In this document: positions 59,075 through 64,000 of the stretch, piece after piece
Position numbering within the stretch: position 1 is the first letter of the stretch
Layout: the number at the start of each line of letters is the position of its first letter
Origin: Acheta domesticus
Lineage: Eukaryota > Arthropoda > Insecta > Orthoptera > Gryllidae
Length of the DNA: 64,000 nucleotides
Assembly: GCA_031308135.1 (NCBI GenBank)
Contig: JAHLJT010009419.1
Location: 180,018,739-180,082,738, forward strand
Direction: 5' to 3'
Position numbers and translations under genes: made by a program
The notes under the pieces: generated by a model
Seen by the model: only the letters and a program-made list of their open reading frames with translations
Told to the model about the DNA's origin: nothing
The model's database searches: none

Positions 59075-60810
59075 TATACAACCCGTGTTGTCTTCGATTG
59101 TCGTTATCCCGCGTGATGCGTGGTTGACGTGATACTGCAACGTCACGTTACTGCGCCTCGAAGTGTGGGCTCTGCTCGGGGTGCGCGTCATCGCGCTGCA
59201 GTCGGGCAACCGTTGGCCCGACTCCAGTCTGGCACTACTCGTACATAGACTGCGATATCCTCAGAGTCCTCAGACGAACCTCCGACTTCTCGTGGCGAGC
59301 TCGTGCTTGATCTCGTACTCGGACGGGTCTGGAACTGGAACTGAGGCTCAAACTGCCTAGTGCTCGGCGCGACCCGCTTAGGGCCGTTTCTACAGAGCCT
59401 ATACCGTAGTCTCCGTATCCGTCGAGTAACGATATCCTTCTCGTTTAAGTTCTCATGCATTCTACAAACGCAGTTGCACCAATGGCATAAGTATCTCTCA
59501 CACGGAATGTGGAAGCAATAGTTGGCACTACTGAAGCACGAAACTGCAGTGCTGGACACGGAACGTGGAAGCAATAGTTGGCACTACTGAAGCACGAAAC
59601 TGCAGTGTTTTTTTGGGCATTATCGACGTTCCGTGGATATGATTTCAGCCGCGCACGCCAGGTGGTTAGAAACTAGTGAGTGGTAGCGTGAGCGCTTCAG
59701 GAATTCTCCCCACAAATAAAACATTTGATACAAAAGACTGCAAATTCAAAAATCTCGTAATAAATAATACTTAAATATCGACTATGCTGCTTGTATTAAT
59801 AATAACAATCTTGTATTCCAATAGATGTGATATTTAATTACAATGTAATACGTATTACACGCGCACATTTTCTTTAGTCCCGGAATACCTACCCCACTCC
59901 TTTGCCAGCAGTAGTTAAATTAAGAAAAAAATGAAAAAAACAAACAAACTAGTAACCAGAAATGTTTGCTCCCGTATAATAGAAACTATTTTGCATCGAA
60001 AAACAAACTACAATTATGTACATTAATGATATTATAATTAATGATAATACAATTACGTACTTACGATGTACAAGAATGAACTCATCTAGAATGCTATTAC
60101 ATTTTTGCTGGTACGGCGCCTCCCGATATTAGTTCACCAGCTCAGAGACGTGCAGAATCTGCAAGTACGTACAGAGCGGCAGAGACAGACAGGGACAGGG
60201 TGAGGGTCGGAGGGAGAGACAGTGAGAAAGGGAGATGGAAGGGGAAAGAGGGAGATGAAGGGCAAAAACAACGTCTGCCGGGTTTTCCTAGTTCTTTATA
60301 TGTCTCCGGCTAACATTGTGATTCTGCATTTCTTTTAAATTAATGACGGCTTCCTGTTCTACGAAAGGTTACCTTGATAACAGATGTCCAGCAATCGTCC
60401 TCGAATACGTTTCCCTTTACAAAAAGTTTTCTGTGTTTATAATTATAAATAATCCATTACGTTTTTAAGTTAAGGTGGGTATCTACATATTAATTCACTA
60501 CAACATGCATGTTTAGTTCTAGGCAAAGATACATATATTACAATTACATTTTGAGGACGCTGATAAACTTTGTGTTCACAAAGAATTGTGAATGTATTAT
60601 TCCATAATTTTGAAGCCTACCTAATTTCGAGCATTTTGGAGAATAAGAACGACATGAAAATAGTTTTGGGGGTTCGATTTTCACTGAAGTGCATATAAAG
60701 TAATTTTGATTATGAGTTTTCTTCAATTCTGCCTTTTCTGCTGCGTAATCGCAGAGGTTCAACTAGTTACCAAACATTTTTTATTTATGGAATCTCTTTC
60801 CTTGAACTCT
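59075..60810. other. Unrecognised DNA with a GC-rich patch
   Basis: 59100-59400 is GC-rich, and the minus frame 59574-59188 crosses it without matching a known family. A tandem duplication of about 50 bases lies at 59503-59608. gcttagggccgtttctacag at 59370-59389 resembles a PIF/Harbinger end with its TTA target, but no partner end was found. A purine-rich (GAGA-like) stretch lies at 60180-60265. Confidence 0.4.
59503..59608. repeat. Tandem duplication, ~50-bp unit
   Basis: Two copies of a unit with ggaagcaatagttggcacta and ctgaagcacgaaactgcagt are separated by ctggacac. They differ at one position (ggaatg / ggaacg). Confidence 0.95.
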
Positions 60811-61230
60811 TTCTTGCAATCGCCTTGCGTCAAACAGCGAAACTCCTCCCCGCTGCCTGAGACAGTTCGAGCGTCTTGTAATTCGCTGATGAACTTGCAC
60901 GGCTGGCCGCTAGGTGCATTTCGGGCAACGGGGTTGAGTGGTTTCCGCGGCTATTGTGGTTTTCCCCATCGTGCGGTTTCCTCCCCTGGCGCCACCCTCA
61001 AGGGTCAAGGTGGACCTGGAATAGGCGCATGCACTAGTTCATTTGCGTCATTTGAATCGTCGTGGGCAGCGGCGCACCAGGGAAAAAAACTCTGAGGACA
61101 TCCCTTGCTGGAAACAGACCGGGAAAAGATCTCTTCGCTTTAGTTTTTCGTTAATACCTTTCTTCCATCTGAATACTCCTGAGATTTTGTACCCCAGATT
61201 ACTACTGTCTTCCGTATTTTGGCATTGAGC
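60811..61230. other. GC-rich stretch, nature unknown
   Basis: The + frame 60706-61095 (129 codons) ends in this GC-rich segment. The translation (GWPLGAFRATGLSGFRGYCG and so on) is not like any family I know, and its amino end lies in AT-rich DNA. The phrase gtggtttccgcggctattgt with ggttttcccca looks like non-coding repeat sequence. I do not call a gene here. Confidence 0.3.
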
Positions 61231-63174
61231 CAATGACGGGCCGAGAGACCGTAATTTTAGGTCAAATACGAAACTTCAAATATTAAAAACATAAAATATT
61301 ATAAAAAGGTAAAACTGTGATTAGTACTCATTCAACCTTATCAATAAATTATTACGTTTGCAAAGTGTGTGCTTATTCTTGAGATTGCGTCCCCTAGAAC
61401 ATGTCCTGAGAATACGCCTGATCTCAAGTACATTTTATTTGGCAGCTCATATTTCTTAAAGAATAGTAACATTATTTCTTCACCTAATATTATATAAATC
61501 GTAGAGTAATAGCTGCCTTAACTTTCTTTAATTGTAGTTGATTTTTTAAATGTACAGTCGTTGGGGTTACTAATAACCCTGTTATTCATGCATGTGTGGT
61601 ATATAATTACTACTTGTGACACCTCGATTTCTGAAATAAGTGTGAAAAAACTGTGAATTAACTCCAGTACCCAAAAGCCTCTTTCGCTAAATACAGCATA
61701 AAGTTTCTTTCACGTTGGCAACGCTGATGTCGACATCTTTAAGTGTACAAGTGAAGTTAATTTGAACAAGTGAGTGGCGCGACATATTTTATTTTAATTT
61801 TTATCCTTAGGCCTAATACCTATTTAAAAAAATAAATTTGCAAATATCTACATTATTGCCTTTGAACTTGTTAAATTTCAAAAATGTGAAGTGAATACTG
61901 GGAAAACAAACTGATTAATGTTAGAAAATTAATACATGTTCTTACGTTCGACTCCTCACTTTTCGTTCCTAAGTGTACAAATGCAGATTTTTAAATGAAT
62001 GTGACCAAGAACTTAGTCTCACTACACTTAACTTACACCTTATTCTCATAAAAATACAAAACAGTCGCCTTTTAATGTTTATATAGATTCACTTACAAAA
62101 CAATTAATAGATAAATTGCTAAAGAAGAAGTGAACACAAATTACACTGAGTTTGTGCAAATTTAATCTGTTCAAAAATTAGGGGATAAAGATATGGAAAT
62201 GTTAAGTAATTTCGGAGAAGAATCAAATATAGTTGTAGAAGATTTCGTGACATAATTTTCGGAACTAATTGAGAATTATATTATATTAGGATTAGAGAAT
62301 AACCCAGAATAACAGCTTACATATGATCTGTATGCATTATTATGCGTATTAGCAAATATCGTAAAAAAGTATCTGTACTAAACTGTAACTATTCGCATCA
62401 ATTCCTACAAGTATTGTTTACGGCGATTATAATTTTGAAATATTATATTGTCAGTTCTGGCCGCAAGGTCCGGGACGCCGCTGGTAGGCCTTAGAGCGTA
62501 AAGATCTGTTGTGCCAAAGTACATACATACAATGTTACCCGTTCATATCCCGTTTGGAGGTAATATACAATGCCACTGAGTATTGCGAATTTTTGAAGGG
62601 TAGTATAACATTATCAGTTACTACGATTCATTGGTAAGTCCAATGCCAGATACTGTAAGAACATATTTGAAGAAAGCTACGCATCAAAGAAACGTATGAA
62701 AGAAATGTTCAATTCATGAAAATAATATTAAACAGTTTACAACGTCAGCGACGCCATACTCTACAAGCTTACATTATTCTGCAAGCGCATTATGATGTAA
62801 CGTGCAGTCAAGTCCCACGCCGTTTGAAGTAGTGCTCTTGCGTTAAGATATTTTCACGTTTTGAACAATGATCTTTAAAGTGCTGTCATTGTTCGGGTCC
62901 GGCCAGTATATTCCTTATTCAAAACTAGTCGTTATGTTTTACTTTTTTGTACATGTAGTACGCATGTAGTTCACTTATTAATTAATGTAGTTCACTAGCA
63001 TGAAGTGTGCTCGTATTTGTGATATTATATCTTCGAAATCTAAGTTTTGAGTGTAATTCAGTAGTGTTAAAGTTTTACAAACATTTCGTGTTCTTTAAGA
63101 AGAAAATTTGCTCATCATATCCAAAGCTTTCTCTATTGACGCTAGTATTAAACAAGTGTCACAGACGTGTTTTC
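61231..63174. other. AT-rich, no feature seen
   Basis: No gene, RNA or repeat is recognised. Short frames are unremarkable. Confidence 0.4.
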
Positions 63175-63754
63175 CAGTGGCATAGCGTCAGGGGACGCTG
63201 AGATGCTGAGCATCCCCGTATATAAGAACCTTAAATACTGTATTGATAACCTTACAAGTGGTCTGTTGAGCGAAACACGTTTTTGTATTAATTTTAATTG
63301 ATTTCCTATGATTGAATTCGGCGGGCTGTTGAAGCTGGCCTCCGATTGCTTGGAAGTTAAAATACTTCAGCGTCTGCCGCCAGATTGTGACGAGCAATGA
63401 CGCATGCGCAGATGGCGAGGTTCCCCTCTCCCCTCTTCACCCCTGGCCCAGAGAAACCCGACTGCTTTACGCTAGCGTCTACTGCGGAAAGAAGCTCGTT
63501 TGTGCACGAGAGCGCAGCACACTTCAGGCGTTCAGTAAATTATCTTTCTCTCTCTCACTCGGGAGTCCCCGCTTGGTCATGGGTACAAACTGTAGAAATA
63601 GTGCCTGACTACTATTTCTTAATTAATATCCAAGAAATTGTATTATCTCTTAAATAGATTAGTAGTTGTTAATAGTTAGATGAAGTAGTTGATAGTGACA
63701 TTTTGTGTGTTATTGTTGAGCATCCCCAAACGTGTGAGTCACGCTACGCCACTG
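63175..63754. mobile_element. hAT-type non-autonomous element, 580 bp
   Basis: It starts CAGTGGCATAGCGTCA and ends TGAGTCACGCTACGCCACTG. The TIRs share CAGTGGC(A/G)TAGCGT, a tip seen in many animal hAT elements. A longer inner inverted/direct motif (gagcatcccc at 63207 and 63718) lies near both ends. Flanking 8-mers gtgttttc (63167-63174) and gtgttttg (63755-63762) match at 7 of 8 bases, a hAT-type target duplication. The interior is GC-rich in its second half (63380-63600) but has no transposase, and the frames at 63188-63657 are not genes. Confidence 0.88.
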
Positions 63755-63762
63755 GTGTTTTG

Positions 63763-64000
63763 AGGGAATTCCATGAGAAACACAGAGGAAATGAAAGACT
63801 GTCGCAGGTGAGGTAAATAACAAATGCAAATCTGACAATTTCTTTCCTTACATCATAAAATAGGGAAAACCGATGTCATCATTGAAACAATATTTAATTG
63901 TACTCGGTTTTCATATTTCTTATTTCCAACACCCAATACAATTAATATTCAGTATCGCGATTGCAAATTATTTCAGTATTGCCCTCACAAATTGAATAAA
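63763..64000. other. Right edge, no feature seen
   Basis: AT-rich DNA without a recognisable feature up to the window end. Confidence 0.4.

Noticed and set aside
59370..59410. PIF/Harbinger end (TTA then GGGCCGTTTCTACAGAG)
   Set aside because: Only one end is visible and no partner TIR or TTA duplication was found in the window.
60706..61095. 129-codon + frame
   Set aside because: No family is recognised, composition changes in mid-frame, and the GC-rich part looks like non-coding repeat.

Overview
This window is AT-rich, intron-scale animal DNA dominated by repeats. No complete, conserved host gene is recognisable. The mobile-element content points to an arthropod, most likely an insect with a repeat-rich genome: an APE-type LINE, solo LTRs of the gypsy-like kind, a Tc1-like transposase relic, hAT-type non-autonomous elements, and a conserved but uncharacterised transposon-borne protein family common in arthropod genomes. 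Species cannot be told. Two gaps of exactly 1000 N (27195-28194 and 38254-39253) show a scaffolded draft assembly. Almost all open frames in the window are chance frames in low-complexity or transposon DNA.

Layout. 1-3145: GC-rich left edge, a CAC/CAT triplet tract, and a solo LTR with 5-bp target duplication (2086-2966). 3145-9364: a foldback-like element (3801-9364) with long terminal inverted repeats (TIRs) built from ~290-bp subrepeats. It carries a broken copy of the uncharacterised gene (5395-5985) and an octamer array (8896-9225) grown inside its right arm. 9365-22200: mostly non-coding, with a GC-rich hairpin (11522-11632), a 370-420 bp tandem repeat (12654-13880), another pair of foldback arms, a 158-bp palindromic element and two Tc1-like transposase relics. 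22200-26665: a ~185-bp satellite with trimeric higher-order order, interrupted by a solo foldback arm.

26690-53000 is a complex duplicated block around the two gaps. It holds octamer-derived pyrimidine/purine arrays (26690-27194 and 39254-44105) and two near-identical ~5.1-kb copies in the same orientation (A 30683-35828, B 47383-52467). Each copy contains the uncharacterised gene relic in a TIR element, a ~1.05-kb LTR-like unit and the reverse-transcriptase half of a LINE. The flanking LINE endonuclease half and satellite are inverted between copies (35845-38253 against 44106-47364). The LINE is collinear in A but split in B, so B carries a 5.1-kb inversion or the assembly is wrong.

53000-64000: a solo LTR (53030-53553, TSD ctac), foldback arms, one credible coding start (55293-55363, the first part of a THAP zinc finger followed by a splice-donor-like site), and two hAT-type non-autonomous elements with 8-bp target duplications (58368-59066 and 63175-63754).

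Nothing here works together as a pathway. The biology is that of nested mobile elements and satellites. The most interesting signals are the recurring association of one uncharacterised protein family with TIR elements, the foldback element architecture, the trimeric satellite, and the possible THAP exon.
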